Assembly: GCF_008086115.1 (NCBI RefSeq) | Contig: NZ_VSIY01000003.1 | Location: 620,001 to 684,000, forward strand | Reading direction: 5' to 3' | DNA length: 64,000 nt | From: Maritimibacter fusiformis | Lineage (GTDB): Bacteria; Pseudomonadota; Alphaproteobacteria; Rhodobacterales; Rhodobacteraceae | Shown: positions 18,933 to 30,146 of the stretch, piece after piece | Numbering within the stretch: the stretch's first letter is position 1 | How the letters are laid out: the number at the start of each line of letters is the position of its first letter | Made by a program: the position numbers and the translations under genes | Notes under the pieces: generated by a model | Told to the model about the DNA's origin: nothing | Databases searched by the model: none | Seen by the model: only the letters and a program-made list of their open reading frames with translations

Positions 18933-20069
18933 TCAAGACGACGCCTCGACACCTGTTCCGGCCACAGTCCGGGCAGCCTCGGCCCCGCCACCTGAACCGC
19001 GTGCAAGAACATGCCCGGCGGCATCTGCCGCCATCGCCGCCATGCCGCGCGGGTTCAGCGGATAGACCCGCAGCGACGTGGCCGGGATCGCCTTGTCGGT
19101 CCAGGTGCGCTTGAACCCGTCCTGCCGACCCTGAAAGTCGAACCGGTTCAGCCCCCGTTCGGCACAATGCCGGATCAGGTGGTATTGCATGAGGATTCCC
19201 GGCCCGTATCTGCGGAACTCCGGGGCATAACCGGTCTTGTAGGCCCAGTAGACGCCGCCGTGGATCTCGCCCAAGCTCATCGCCAGGGCCGCGCCGTCGA
19301 GGGTGAGAAAGGTGACGTGCAACCGGCCGTGCCGGGCGAGCGCGCGCGTATAGGTGCGATAGAAGGCGGCCTGCCGCGTGTCTTCGGCCAGCGCGATGCC
19401 GGTGGCACGCTTCCAGCCCAGCGCCTCGACCGCGACGGCGCGCTCCACCACGGCGTGCACCTCATTCTCCGTCGGGGTCAGGAACTCCAACCGCAGATCT
19501 CCCAGGGCACGCAACTGTCGCTCGCGCCGGCGGATCGACGTGGTCATGCTCCTGGGCACATGGCAGGCCGGATCGGACCAGCTTGCGTCAAGCTCGATGA
19601 ACGGCCAGAGCGGTGTCGCCAGGGGCTTGGTCACCACCACCGCCCGGCCAGGACGCCCGGCCTCGAGGTGGTGGCGCAGGCGCGATCCGGTCGGGACATG
19701 GCCGAGATTGACCGGGTAGCCGAAGCGCAGAACACCACGGGCCAGTGCCGCCATGGCATCGTCATCGGCGCAGGCCACCGACACGCCGCCGCCCTCGTTG
19801 CCGGCAAAGAAGTGCCGCCCAGCCAACCCGGGAAGGCGCACCAGCGGCAAGACCGCACGGGGTGCGGCAGGGTCTCCGACCACCAGCGCCCGCGCACCAT
19901 CCGCCACGCCATAGGCGCGCGCCGAACAATCGACCCACAGCCGCAGCGACATCGGGCTGCGGCTCGTGCCAGGCGCGACCGCATCCCAGACCTCGGGCGG
20001 GACCGCGGACAGCGGAACGGATTTTGCGACCGGGGCATTCATGGCGGCTATGTCTGTCTGTGGGGTCAT
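18933..20069 (-). CDS. GNAT/FemAB-like acyltransferase (Acetyltransf_6, BioF2-like)
   Basis: Protein of about 378 residues with a double-GNAT layout. The C-terminal part (about 175-345), with SIRRRERQLRAL, FYRTYTRALARHGRLHVTFL, GGVYWAYKTGYAPEFRRYGPG and FDFQGRQDGFKRTWTD, fits the FemAB-related BioF2-like/CelD family, which transfers acyl or aminoacyl groups in envelope or polysaccharide synthesis. The start is uncertain: ATGs at 20090, 20069 and 20042 are all possible and none has a strong ribosome site. It stands alone downstream-facing from the groEL terminator. Confidence 0.72.
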   Translation of the reverse strand: MTPQTDIAAMNAPVAKSVPLSAVPPEVWDAVAPGTSRSPMSLRLWVDCSARAYGVADGARALVVGDPAAPRAVLPLVRLPGLAGRHFFAGNEGGGVSVACADDDAMAALARGVLRFGYPVNLGHVPTGSRLRHHLEAGRPGRAVVVTKPLATPLWPFIELDASWSDPACHVPRSMTTSIRRRERQLRALGDLRLEFLTPTENEVHAVVERAVAVEALGWKRATGIALAEDTRQAAFYRTYTRALARHGRLHVTFLTLDGAALAMSLGEIHGGVYWAYKTGYAPEFRRYGPGILMQYHLIRHCAERGLNRFDFQGRQDGFKRTWTDKAIPATSLRVYPLNPRGMAAMAADAAGHVLARGSGGGAEAARTVAGTGVEASS

Positions 20070-20143
20070 CGCGGGAGTTCGCGCGACCATAGCACCGCGC
20101 CAACAAAAGAAAACCTTGCGCCAGGCCACCGGCCCCAAAACAG

Positions 20144-20170
20144 AAAAGGGGCCGCGTGAGCGACCCCTTT
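20144..20170 (-). terminator. Rho-independent terminator after groEL
   Basis: On the minus strand an AAAGGGG...CCCCTTTT stem with one internal mismatch and a short loop, ending in a T run, lies just past the groEL stop codon. Confidence 0.75.
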
Positions 20171-20192
20171 CCGATGTCATGTGCCGGGTGGC

Positions 20193-22173
<1,981 letters not shown>

Positions 22174-22204
22174 TTCCGAGGCTCCTCAACTCTTTTGGTT
22201 GCTT

Positions 22205-22231
22205 CTGGCACTCACCGAGGGCGAGTGCTAA
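22205..22231. promoter_or_regulatory. CIRCE operator (HrcA binding site) of groES-groEL
   Basis: Palindrome with one perfect half GAGTGCTAA (22223-22231), the canonical 9-base spacer and a second half CTGGCACTC (22205-22213) that matches the consensus TTAGCACTC at seven of nine positions. CIRCE sites bind the HrcA repressor and give heat-inducible chaperonin expression. hrcA itself is not in the window. Confidence 0.9.
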
Positions 22232-22309
22232 CGGCGCATAGCTAGGCAGATGCAAATGGGCTGTCAACAGGCGGGGCCGGATATTTTTTTTGCGTCGGCG
22301 CTGCGGCGC

Positions 22310-22984
22310 TCAGCCCGCGTCCGGCTCGATCGGCTCGATCAGCTCCGGGCCCTCGGCGCGGTTGGAATTCACCGCAGTCGAAACCCGGTGCAGCGCAAGC
22401 ACATCCTCGTCCGGCGCCACCATCAGCGCCGCCGCCCCGTGCCCCGCCTCGCCCAGCCAGAGCGGCCAGTCGGATTGCTCGATCACCACCGGAATCCGGT
22501 GATGAATGGCCGACATGGCCGCGTTGGCAGAGGTGGTCAGGATGGCGAAGGTGGAAAGGCGGTCTTCGCCCCAGTCCTGCCAGATGCCGGCCAGCACCAG
22601 CGGCTGGCCATCGGCGCGGCGGCAATACCACGGCAGGCGGGCCTCGTCGGTGCGGTGCCATTCGTAAAAGCCCGACACCGGAACCAGGCAGCGGCGCTGG
22701 CGGCAGGCCTGCCGGAAAGCCGGTTTCTCGGCCACGGTCTCGGCCCGGGCATTGATCAGAAGCGGCCCGTCGGTCGGGCTGTCATACCAATGCGGAACGA
22801 ACCCCCAGCGCATTGCGCGCAACCGCCGGGCCGGGTCCTGCCCGGGATCGGCGGTGACCACCGCGACCTGCTGGGTGGGGCAGATGTTGTAGTCCGGCAC
22901 CGGCGGCAGATCGTTGCCCGGCACCGCCGCGAACAGCCGCGCGACCGCATCATGTGGCAAGGTGTTGGCCATCCGTCCGCACAT
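22310..22984 (-). CDS. SRAP-domain protein (YedK/HMCES), SOS response-associated peptidase
   Basis: Protein of 224 residues that forms a stable thiazolidine crosslink with abasic sites in single-stranded DNA. The catalytic Cys is residue 2 (MCGRMANT), exposed after Met removal, which fixes the start at 22984. Other family motifs are RWGFVPHWY, LINARAETV, GFYEWH and the active-site HHRIPVVI with His and Arg. It is a single gene between the groESL operon and the terminator of the substrate-binding protein gene. Confidence 0.93.
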   Translation of the reverse strand: MCGRMANTLPHDAVARLFAAVPGNDLPPVPDYNICPTQQVAVVTADPGQDPARRLRAMRWGFVPHWYDSPTDGPLLINARAETVAEKPAFRQACRQRRCLVPVSGFYEWHRTDEARLPWYCRRADGQPLVLAGIWQDWGEDRLSTFAILTTSANAAMSAIHHRIPVVIEQSDWPLWLGEAGHGAAALMVAPDEDVLALHRVSTAVNSNRAEGPELIEPIEPDAG

Positions 22985-23024
22985 CCGGCCATGTTCGGGC
23001 GGCGCGGCGCGGATTGCAAGCAAA

Positions 23025-23049
23025 CAGGGGGCCGCGGAACGGCCCCCTG
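23025..23049 (-). terminator. Terminator after the NMT1/THI5-like binding protein gene
   Basis: Perfect 10-base GC-rich stem CAGGGGGCCG / CGGCCCCCTG with a 5-base loop, followed on the minus strand by TTTGCTT. It separates the transport gene from the SRAP gene. Confidence 0.75.
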
Positions 23050-23074
23050 CCGATTGATCTGAAAGCAGGCCGCC

Positions 23075-24079
23075 TTACGGCGTCGGCGCCTTGATGTCTT
23101 CGCTCAGGAACTCGTTGGTATAGGCGTCCTCGACGGCGAACGGCTGTTCCAGCGTGAAATACTTCTCGACCAGCTCATAAGAGGCTTCGAGCCCCGCCGG
23201 GTCGAGATAGCCAAGCGCGACGGTGCGCGTCGGCTCGGTCGACATCAGCTCTTCGACCCGCAGCCACTGGTCCATCTGCGCCGCGCGGTCGAGGCCGCTG
23301 ACATCCGCCATCAGCGCGTCGATGCAGGGATCGTGATCGACGGCGCAGGCGTCGAAGGCGCGCTGGGTGATCTCGATGAACTTGGCCACCGTCTCGCGGT
23401 TCTCGGCCAGGTATTCGGCATTCACGAAGATCGAGTTGCCATAGGGGTTGATGCCGATGTCACGCCAGGCGACGAAGCCCATGTCATCGCCGATCTCGTT
23501 CACCTTCAGGTCATGGCCGTTGTAGAAGTCGCTCATGATGTCGATCCGGCCCGACATCAGGCTGGGCATCTTGGCCTGGGGTGCGATGTTGACGAAGTTC
23601 ACCGAATCAACGTCGATCCCGACCGCCTGGGCAAAGGCCGGCCACATCACCCGGGCCGCGTCGCCCGGCGGGTTGCCGATGGTATGGCCGGGGAAATCCT
23701 CGGGTCCGGTGATGCCGCTGACACTCTTGCGCCAATAGAAGCCCTGCGGCGAGTTGGCATAGACCGCCATGACCGCGACGATATCGGCCCCCTTGCCGCG
23801 GGCGATGAACGCGGTGGTCAGATCGGAGACGCCGAGCGCGGATTTGCCGATGGCGATCTGCTGCGCCGAGGCGCCGGAACCCTTGGCGCTCTCGATCTCG
23901 AGGTCGATCCCGGCCTCCTCATACCAGCCTTGCTGGCGGGCGTAGTAATAGGGCGAATGGTCCGCGGTCGGAAACCAGTTCAGAACGAACGGGAGCGTTT
24001 CGCCGGCCTGGGCCGCGCTGCCAAGGGTTGCCCCGGCAAGGGCGAGCGTGGCGGCGGCGAGGTGTTTTGCGTGATGCAT
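23075..24079 (-). CDS. ABC transporter substrate-binding protein, NMT1/THI5-like (NitT/TauT type)
   Basis: Periplasmic binding protein of 334 residues with a signal peptide (MHHAKHLAAATLALAG...AQA, cleavage near residue 25). The mature protein opens with LPFVLNWFPTADHSPYYYARQQGWYEEAGID, given here in parts as LPFVLNWFPTADHSPYY and ARQQGWYEEAGID, the NMT1/THI5 signature also used for pyrimidine, nitrate, taurine and aromatic substrates. An AGGGAAG site precedes the ATG at 24079. The gene is divergent from the TetR gene and matches the permease and ATPase encoded further right, so the three form one importer. The ligand is unknown. I see no THI-box riboswitch in the leader. Confidence 0.85.
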   Translation of the reverse strand: MHHAKHLAAATLALAGATLGSAAQAGETLPFVLNWFPTADHSPYYYARQQGWYEEAGIDLEIESAKGSGASAQQIAIGKSALGVSDLTTAFIARGKGADIVAVMAVYANSPQGFYWRKSVSGITGPEDFPGHTIGNPPGDAARVMWPAFAQAVGIDVDSVNFVNIAPQAKMPSLMSGRIDIMSDFYNGHDLKVNEIGDDMGFVAWRDIGINPYGNSIFVNAEYLAENRETVAKFIEITQRAFDACAVDHDPCIDALMADVSGLDRAAQMDQWLRVEELMSTEPTRTVALGYLDPAGLEASYELVEKYFTLEQPFAVEDAYTNEFLSEDIKAPTP

Positions 24080-24182
24080 TGGTCTTCCCTGTCTTTGCTG
24101 TGGCGAAGCCCCGGTTTTTCGGTGTATTTGCATCGCCGGTGCCGCAAGCTTAGGATCGGCGCTTGAACGAGTCAATATTATC

Positions 24183-24196
24183 CAACCAGTTGGTTG
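24183..24196. promoter_or_regulatory. Candidate TetR operator between the binding-protein gene and tetR
   Basis: Palindrome CAACCA-GT-TGGTTG located just upstream of the tetR start codon and inside the divergent intergenic region. A closely related palindrome precedes the permease gene, which strongly suggests a common regulator. Confidence 0.7.
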
Positions 24197-24200
24197 ATAC

Positions 24201-24860
24201 ATGAAAACGAACACGGCCCAGAAGAAACCCCGCGGCGGACGCAACAAGAAAAGCGACAGCGAGGACACGCGGCGCGCCCTGCTCGACGCCGCCCGGCGCG
24301 AGTTCGCCGCCGGCGGACTCGAAGGCGCGCGGGTCGATCGGATCGCCGCCTCGGCGGGGGTCAACAAGCAGCTCGTCTATCATTATTTCGGCAGCAAGGA
24401 CGACCTATATGGCGCGGTTCTGATGCAGGCCTACCAGGGCATCCGCGACCGCGAACGCGATCTCGACCTTGCCGGTCTGCCGCCGCTCGAGGCGATGCGG
24501 GTGCTGGTCGAGTTCTCGTTCGACTACCTCGACGAAAACCGGGAATTCGTGGCGCTGATCACCGACGAGAACAGCCACCAGGGCCGCCATGTGAAGGAAT
24601 CCGAAGCGGTCGAGCCGATCAACCGGCCGATCATCGAGTTGATCCGCGAAACCCTGACCCGCGGGGCCGACGACGGGGTGTTCAAACAGGGGCTCGACCC
24701 GTTGCAGGTCTATGTCTCGATTGCCGGGCTGTCGTTTTTCTATTTCTCCAACGCGCATACCCTGTCGCGCATTTTCGGGCGCGACCTGCTCGACGCGGGC
24801 GCGGTGGCCGAGCGTCGCGCGCATGTGGTCGATTTCGCACTGGATGCCCTGACGCCCTGA
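24201..24860 (+). CDS. TetR/AcrR-family transcriptional regulator
   Basis: Regulator of 219 residues. The N-terminal HTH covers about residues 25-70, with RRALLDAARREFAAGGL and the recognition part VNKQLVYHYFGSKDDLYGAV. The C-terminal half resembles TetR_C_15/RutR-type ligand domains. A basic leader (MKTNTAQKKPRGGRNKK) precedes the HTH. It lies between the divergent binding-protein gene and the transport/catabolic operon, with matching operators on both sides, so it most likely represses both. The inducer is probably the imported compound or a product. Confidence 0.9.
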   Translation: MKTNTAQKKPRGGRNKKSDSEDTRRALLDAARREFAAGGLEGARVDRIAASAGVNKQLVYHYFGSKDDLYGAVLMQAYQGIRDRERDLDLAGLPPLEAMRVLVEFSFDYLDENREFVALITDENSHQGRHVKESEAVEPINRPIIELIRETLTRGADDGVFKQGLDPLQVYVSIAGLSFFYFSNAHTLSRIFGRDLLDAGAVAERRAHVVDFALDALTP

Positions 24861-24906
24861 AACGGGCACGTTTCCCTTGACACGCGCGGGGCTATTCTCA
24901 ACAATC

Positions 24907-24922
24907 AACCAAACGGTTGGTT
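24907..24922. promoter_or_regulatory. Candidate TetR operator before the permease-catabolic operon
   Basis: Near-perfect palindrome AACCAAAC/GGTTGGTT (seven of eight paired bases) 15 bases before the permease ATG. It shares the AACCA...TGGTT core with the site at 24183. Confidence 0.7.
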
Positions 24923-24937
24923 ACATGAGGCGCCCCG

Positions 24938-25756
24938 ATGGCTGACGACAACACCGGCACAACGGCATCGACCGGCGATTTCGTCGCCCCCACGCGCGGC
25001 CGCATCGCGATGCGCGCCCTGACCCCGATCGTCGCCTCGCACGGCCTGCTTTTGCTGCTGTGGTTCCTGGCGGCGGAATACGGGGGCATCCCGGCCTTCA
25101 TCCTGCCTTCGCCCGCCGCGACCGTCCAGACCCTGTTTTCGGACACCTACGCCTGGGGGCTGAATACCTATGTCACCGCCGCCGAGATATTCGTCGGCTA
25201 CGTCGCCGCCGTGATCTTCGGCATCCTCATGGCGATGATCTTCTACTGGTTTCGGTGGATCAGCATCCTGGTGTTCCCGGTCTTCGTGACCCTCAGCATG
25301 GTGCCCAAGGTGGCGCTGGGGCCGCTGTTCGTGGTCTGGTTCAGCTACGGCATGGGCACCAACATCTTCATCGCCTTCGTGATCTCGTTCTTCCCGATCC
25401 TGTTGACCACTTGGCGCGGGCTGCGCGAGGTCGAGCCGGAGTTGCTCGAACTGGTCAACGCGCTGAAAGCGTCGCGCTGGCAGGTGTTCACCAAGATCCT
25501 GCTGCCGAACTCGCTGCCCTACATCTTCTCGGGCATGAAGGTCGGCAGCATCCTGGCGGTGGCGGGCGCGATCGTGGGCGAATTCATCGCCTCGGAAAAC
25601 GGGCTGGGCTACCTGATGATCCAGGTGCAGGCGGTGCTGGATACCGCGGCGATGTTCATGGCGGTGATCCTGCTCAGCATCCTCGGCGTGGCGCTTTACC
25701 TCGGGATCGTCCTTCTGGAACGGCTGATGGTCGTTCAGGACGCCCGGATCGACTGA
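24938..25756 (+). CDS. ABC transporter permease (NitT/TauT type)
   Basis: Inner-membrane permease of 272 residues with about six membrane segments and the cytoplasmic EAA-type coupling loop around ELVNALKASRWQVFTKILLPNSLPYIF, seen here as LVNALKASRWQVF plus KILLPNSLPYIF. It pairs with the NMT1/THI5-like binding protein and with the ATPase at the end of the operon. The gene is the first of a long + strand operon and begins right after a TetR-type palindrome. Confidence 0.9.
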   Translation: MADDNTGTTASTGDFVAPTRGRIAMRALTPIVASHGLLLLLWFLAAEYGGIPAFILPSPAATVQTLFSDTYAWGLNTYVTAAEIFVGYVAAVIFGILMAMIFYWFRWISILVFPVFVTLSMVPKVALGPLFVVWFSYGMGTNIFIAFVISFFPILLTTWRGLREVEPELLELVNALKASRWQVFTKILLPNSLPYIFSGMKVGSILAVAGAIVGEFIASENGLGYLMIQVQAVLDTAAMFMAVILLSILGVALYLGIVLLERLMVVQDARID

Positions 25757-25765
25757 GGCAGACCG

Positions 25766-27175
25766 ATGCAACCTGACCTCTGCGAGATGACGGCGGGCGA
25801 GCTGGCCGAGGGCTTTCGGCGCCGGGCGTTTTCGCCGGTCGAGGCCGCGTCGGCCTGCCTTGACCGCATCGCCGCTTTCGACGGGGCCATCAACGCCTTC
25901 TGCCTGGTCGATGCCGACACCACGCTGGCCCAGGCGCGCGCCGCCGAGGCCCGCTGGCAGGCGGGTGCGCCGCTGGGGCCGCTCAACGGTGTGCCGGTGT
26001 CGATCAAGGATCTGCTGCTGACCGATGGCTGGCCGACCCGGCGCGGCTCGACCACCGTGGCCGAGGCCGGCGACTGGACCGAGGACAGCCCGCCGGTGGC
26101 GCGGCTGCGCGAGGCCGGGGCGGTTCTGCTGGGCAAGACCACGACGCCGGAGTTTGCCTGGAAAGGCACCACCGACAGCCCGCTGACCGGCATCACCCGC
26201 AACCCCTGGAACACCGACTGCACCCCCGGCGGCAGCAGCGGCGGCGCTTCAGCGGCGGTTGCGGCGGGTATGGGGCCGCTGGCGCTGGGCACCGATGCGG
26301 GCGGCTCGCTGCGCATCCCGGCTGCGATGTGCGGGCTTTTCACCATCAAGCCGACCGGCGGGCGGGTGCCGTCCTGGCCGCCGACGCCCTACGGCAGTTT
26401 CGCGGCCAGCGGGCCGATCAGCTGGTCGGTCGCGGACGCGGCCATGATGCTCGACGTGCTGTCGGGCGCGGACTGGCGCGACCCGGCAGCCCTGCCACCG
26501 CAGGGCGCGCGCTTTGCCGACGCTCTGGATCTGCCGACCGGCAGATTGCGGATCGGCTTTTCGCGCGACCTGGGCTTTGCCACGCCCAGCGCCGAGGTCG
26601 TCGCGGCAGCCGAGGACGGCGCGCGCCGGCTCGAAGCGCTAGGCCATACCGTCGAGGAGGTCGCCCCGCCCTTTGACGACCCCTCCGTCACCTACGAGAC
26701 CCTGCGCGCCGGCATGACCGTCGCCGCCTTCGCCTGGGCCGACGAGGACACGCTGGCCGCGATGGACCCCGGCCTTGCCCAGCACATCCGCGAGAGCCGC
26801 GAGAGCGCCAACCTCGAGGATTTCCTGCGCGCCGACGCCGAGCGCACCGCGATCGGTCGGGCGATGGGGCGGTTTCATACCGATTTCGACCTGCTCCTCA
26901 CGCCCGCGCTGGCCACGGGCGGCTTCGAGGTCGGGCGCGACGGCCCCGAGGACTTGCCCACCAGCCGACTGTGGTCGCCCTTCACCTTCCCGTTCAACCT
27001 GACCCGCCAGCCCGCCGTCACCCTGCCCTGTGGCCACGACGCGCGCGGCCTGCCGCTGGCCGTGCAACTGGTCGGCCCGCTCTACGGCGAGGACCTCTTG
27101 CTCAGGATCAGCCGCGACTATGAGCGCGCCTACCCCTGGAGCCGCGCCCGCGCCAGACCGGCGGCGCGTTCATGA
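25766..27175 (+). CDS. Amidase (amidase signature family)
   Basis: Cytoplasmic amidase of 469 residues. The Ser-cisSer-Lys triad is visible as K81 in SIKDLLLT, S157 in GGSSGGAS and S181 in [10 protein letters not shown]. Amidase signature enzymes hydrolyse amides to acids and ammonia. Context within an importer operon suggests it acts on the imported compound, but the substrate cannot be told from sequence. Overlaps the next gene by 4 bases (ATGA). Confidence 0.9.
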   Translation: MQPDLCEMTAGELAEGFRRRAFSPVEAASACLDRIAAFDGAINAFCLVDADTTLAQARAAEARWQAGAPLGPLNGVPVSIKDLLLTDGWPTRRGSTTVAEAGDWTEDSPPVARLREAGAVLLGKTTTPEFAWKGTTDSPLTGITRNPWNTDCTPGGSSGGASAAVAAGMGPLALGTDAGGSLRIPAAMCGLFTIKPTGGRVPSWPPTPYGSFAASGPISWSVADAAMMLDVLSGADWRDPAALPPQGARFADALDLPTGRLRIGFSRDLGFATPSAEVVAAAEDGARRLEALGHTVEEVAPPFDDPSVTYETLRAGMTVAAFAWADEDTLAAMDPGLAQHIRESRESANLEDFLRADAERTAIGRAMGRFHTDFDLLLTPALATGGFEVGRDGPEDLPTSRLWSPFTFPFNLTRQPAVTLPCGHDARGLPLAVQLVGPLYGEDLLLRISRDYERAYPWSRARARPAARS

Positions 27176-28239
27176 AACACCGAAAGGCCGATGCCGTGAA
27201 ACAAGACACCCCTCTTCCGCCCCTGCCCGCGACGGTGCCCGATATCGAGACCCTCGAGGAACTCTTGTCGCGCCCCAGCGCCGCGCTGCGACACGAGTTG
27301 TGCGGGCTGGACGGCGACATCATGATCCTGGGTGCGGGCGGCAAGATCGGCCCGTCGATGGCCCGGATGGCCAAACGCGCCTGCCCCGACAAGCGGGTGA
27401 TCGCGGTGGCGCGGTTCTCGGATGCCGCCCTGGCCGATCAACTGGAAGCGGATGGCATTGAGATCATCCGCGCCGACCTGATGGACCGGGCCGCCATCGA
27501 GGCGTTGCCGAAAGCGAAAAACGTGATGTTCCTGGCCGGGCAGAAGTTCGGATCGAGCGGCAACCAGGCCGGCACATGGGCGATGAACAGCTACATGCCC
27601 GGCATGGTCGCGGACGCCTTCGCAAAGAGCCGCATCGTCGCCTTCTCGACCGGCTGCGTCTATCCCTTCGTGCCCGTGACCTCGGGCGGCGCCGAGGAAA
27701 GCCTGCCGCCCGATCCGCCGGGCGAATACGCGCAATCCTGCGTCGGGCGCGAGCGTTTGTTCGAGTATTACTCGCAGAAACACGGCACGCCGGGGCGGCT
27801 GTTCCGGCTGAACTATGCCATCGATCTGCGCTATGGCGTGCTGGTCGACATCGCCCAGAAGGTCGCGGCAGGCGAGCCGGTCGATGTCACCATGGGTCAT
27901 GTCAACGTGATCTGGCAGGGCGACGTGAACGAGATGGCGTTGCGCTGTCTGGCCCATGCCACCACCCCGACCACGCCGATCAACATCAGCGGGCCGGAAA
28001 CCGTGTCGGTGCGCTGGGCCGCCGAGGCCCTTGGCCGGCGCCTTGGCAAACCCGCCGTCATCACCGGCGCCGAGGCCGACAAGGCCTGGCTGACCAACAC
28101 CGCCAAGGCCAACGGCCTGTTCGGCTATCCGAGCGTGCCGCTCGATCTCATGATCGACTGGGTGGCCGACTGGATCGCGAACGGGCGCGAGACCCACGGC
28201 AAACCGACCAAGTTCGAAGTGCGCGATGGCAATTACTGA
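27172..28239 (+). CDS. NAD-dependent epimerase/dehydratase-like protein with altered active site
   Basis: Rossmann-fold protein of 355 residues of the extended SDR (epimerase) type. The cofactor loop is GAGGKIG (54-60) after about 45 extra N-terminal residues. The catalytic Tyr appears in [11 protein letters not shown] (Y186), but position +4, normally Lys in YxxxK, is Cys190, with Arg at +7. This may mean altered chemistry or a non-redox role. The downstream [17 protein letters not shown] and [10 protein letters not shown] segments fit substrate-binding regions of the family. A later in-frame GTG could shorten the N-terminus. It is coupled to the amidase and overlaps the GNAT gene. Confidence 0.8.
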   Translation: MKHRKADAVKQDTPLPPLPATVPDIETLEELLSRPSAALRHELCGLDGDIMILGAGGKIGPSMARMAKRACPDKRVIAVARFSDAALADQLEADGIEIIRADLMDRAAIEALPKAKNVMFLAGQKFGSSGNQAGTWAMNSYMPGMVADAFAKSRIVAFSTGCVYPFVPVTSGGAEESLPPDPPGEYAQSCVGRERLFEYYSQKHGTPGRLFRLNYAIDLRYGVLVDIAQKVAAGEPVDVTMGHVNVIWQGDVNEMALRCLAHATTPTTPINISGPETVSVRWAAEALGRRLGKPAVITGAEADKAWLTNTAKANGLFGYPSVPLDLMIDWVADWIANGRETHGKPTKFEVRDGNY

Positions 28240-29065
28240 GGGCCACACCCAGACCCGGCTGGCCGAGACCGACATCGACGCCGTCATGGCGCTGGTGGCC
28301 GAGGCCGGTTGGAACCAGGTCGCCGAGGACTGGCGGCTGATGGCCGGGATCGGCGATGCCGTGGTGCTGCGCGATGCCGGTGGCGCGGTCTGCGCCAGCG
28401 CGCTCGCCCTGCCCTACGCGGCCGGGTTCGGCTGGATCAGCATGGTGCTGGTGGCCAAGGCCAGCCGTCGGCGGGGGCTGGCAACGCATCTGCTGGCCGA
28501 CCGGGTGGCGTGGTTGAAAGCGCGCGGCGCGGTGCCGATCCTCGATGCAACCGAACTGGGCGTGCCGGTCTATGAACAGGCCGGGTTCACCGGCGGCGCG
28601 CGTCTCAGCCGGTGGCAGGGCGTGGCGCGGCCCGGCAAGGTGCGGGGCGATCTGCGCGTCGCGGGACCGTCCGACCGGGCCTGGATCGGCGCGCTTGATG
28701 CCGAGGTGTTCGGCGCCGACCGATCCCGACTGATCGACGATTTCCTGTCGCGCCCCGGCAGCACCGGGCTGGCGCTGGACGACAGCGGCTTTGTCATCGC
28801 GCGGCGGGGACGCAGGGCGACGCAACTGGGGCCGCTGGTCGCCGCGTCGGAGCCGCAGGCGATCGCGCTGCTCGACGCCGCACTTGCCAGCCTCGACGGG
28901 CCGGTGTTCTTCGACCTCTTTGACGCGCGCGGCGCACTTGAGGCGCATGTGCGGGCGCTGGGCTATGAGCGCCAGCGCGGCTTTCTGCGCATGAGCCTGG
29001 GCGAGATGCCCGATTTTGATGGCAACGGCCGGGCGATGCTGATCGCCGGCCCGGAATACGGATAG
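28226..29065 (+). CDS. GNAT-family N-acetyltransferase
   Basis: Two-domain GNAT protein of 279 residues. The acetyl-CoA loop in the first domain is around [17 protein letters not shown] (about 73-89; an R-R-G-L-A pattern). The second half resembles the Acetyltransf_18 domain seen in YitH-like proteins. It starts inside the epimerase gene (14-base overlap), so it is co-translated. It probably acetylates an amine in the catabolic route; the substrate is unknown. Confidence 0.83.
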   Translation: MAITEGHTQTRLAETDIDAVMALVAEAGWNQVAEDWRLMAGIGDAVVLRDAGGAVCASALALPYAAGFGWISMVLVAKASRRRGLATHLLADRVAWLKARGAVPILDATELGVPVYEQAGFTGGARLSRWQGVARPGKVRGDLRVAGPSDRAWIGALDAEVFGADRSRLIDDFLSRPGSTGLALDDSGFVIARRGRRATQLGPLVAASEPQAIALLDAALASLDGPVFFDLFDARGALEAHVRALGYERQRGFLRMSLGEMPDFDGNGRAMLIAGPEYG

Positions 29066-29076
29066 GAGACCCGGCC

Positions 29077-30132
29077 ATGCACCGCACCGAGATCGACGCA
29101 GAGCTGATGGCGGCCTTCAGGGACGGGCTGGTCATCCCCGCGCACCCGCTGGCGCTGGATGCCGCGCGCAGGCTCGATCCGGTCCGCCAGCGCGCGCTGA
29201 CCCGCTACTACATCGACGCCGGGGCCGGTGGGCTGGCGGTGGGGGTTCACACCACGCAATTCGCGATCCGCGATGTCGGGCTTTATGAGCCGGTGCTGCG
29301 CCTCGCCGCCGAGACCGCGCGCGACTGGGCCACGCGCCCCATCCTGATGGTTGCGGGCGTCGCCGGGCCGACCGCGCAGGCACTGGCCGAGGCAGGAACC
29401 GCCCGCGCGCTGGGCTATCACGCGGTGCTTCTGAGCCTCGCGGCGCTGGGCGAGGCCAGCGAGGACGAGTTGATCGCGCATTGCGCGGCGGTGGCCGAGG
29501 AGATGCCGGTGATCGGCTTCTACCTGCAACCGGCGGTGGGCGGGCGGCGTCTGCCGCGCAGCTTCTGGCGCCGCTTCGCCGCCATCGACAACGTGATCGG
29601 CATCAAGATGGCACCGTTCAACCGCTATGCCACGCTCGACGTGATCCGCGGCGTGGCCGAGGCGCGGGCCGAGGAGCGGGTGACGCTCTATACCGGCAAC
29701 GACGACCACATCGTGCTCGACCTGGTGTCGAAAACCCGGATCATGCGCGACGGTGCGCCGGTCGAGATGACCATCGCCGGCGGGCTTCTGGGGCATTGGA
29801 GCGTCTGGACCAAGGGCGCGGTCGATATCCTCGACCGCTGCAAGGCGGCGCGCGGCGAGGGCACGATCCCCGACGAAATCCTGCGCCTCGACGCCGCCGT
29901 GACCGATTGCAACGCCGCCGTGTTCGACGTGGCCAACGACTTTCACGGCGTCATCGCCGGGTGCCACGAGATCCTGCGCCGTCAGGGCCTGCTCGAAGGC
30001 CGCTGGTGCCTCGACCCCGACGAAGACCTCGGCCCCGGGCAAAGCGCCGAGCTTGACCGGGTGATGCGCGAATACCCCGAACTCACCGATGACGATTTCG
30101 TCGCCCGCAACCTTGAACGCTGGCTCGCATGA
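29077..30132 (+). CDS. Dihydrodipicolinate synthase family aldolase/lyase
   Basis: TIM-barrel Schiff-base enzyme of 351 residues, longer than lysine-pathway DapA (about 290). The Schiff-base Lys is likely K177 in NVIGIKMAPFNRY and the conserved Tyr is Y149 in IGFYLQPAVGG. The DapA active-site motif GTTGE is replaced by VGVHTTQFAI, so this is not DapA but a related pyruvate-dependent or retro-aldol enzyme. It probably cleaves or forms a C-C bond in the catabolism of the imported compound. GGAGA precedes the ATG. Confidence 0.85.
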   Translation: MHRTEIDAELMAAFRDGLVIPAHPLALDAARRLDPVRQRALTRYYIDAGAGGLAVGVHTTQFAIRDVGLYEPVLRLAAETARDWATRPILMVAGVAGPTAQALAEAGTARALGYHAVLLSLAALGEASEDELIAHCAAVAEEMPVIGFYLQPAVGGRRLPRSFWRRFAAIDNVIGIKMAPFNRYATLDVIRGVAEARAEERVTLYTGNDDHIVLDLVSKTRIMRDGAPVEMTIAGGLLGHWSVWTKGAVDILDRCKAARGEGTIPDEILRLDAAVTDCNAAVFDVANDFHGVIAGCHEILRRQGLLEGRWCLDPDEDLGPGQSAELDRVMREYPELTDDDFVARNLERWLA

Positions 30133-30146
30133 TGAGGAAGAACGCC

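Noticed and set aside
24080..24200. A TPP riboswitch for the NMT1/THI5-like binding protein
   Set aside because: The leader is short, has no CUGAGA-type THI-box element and is instead occupied by a TetR-type palindrome; NMT1-like proteins bind many other ligands.
29077..30132. dapA for lysine biosynthesis
   Set aside because: The GTTGE motif of DapA is missing, the protein is about 60 residues longer, and it sits in a catabolic transport operon.
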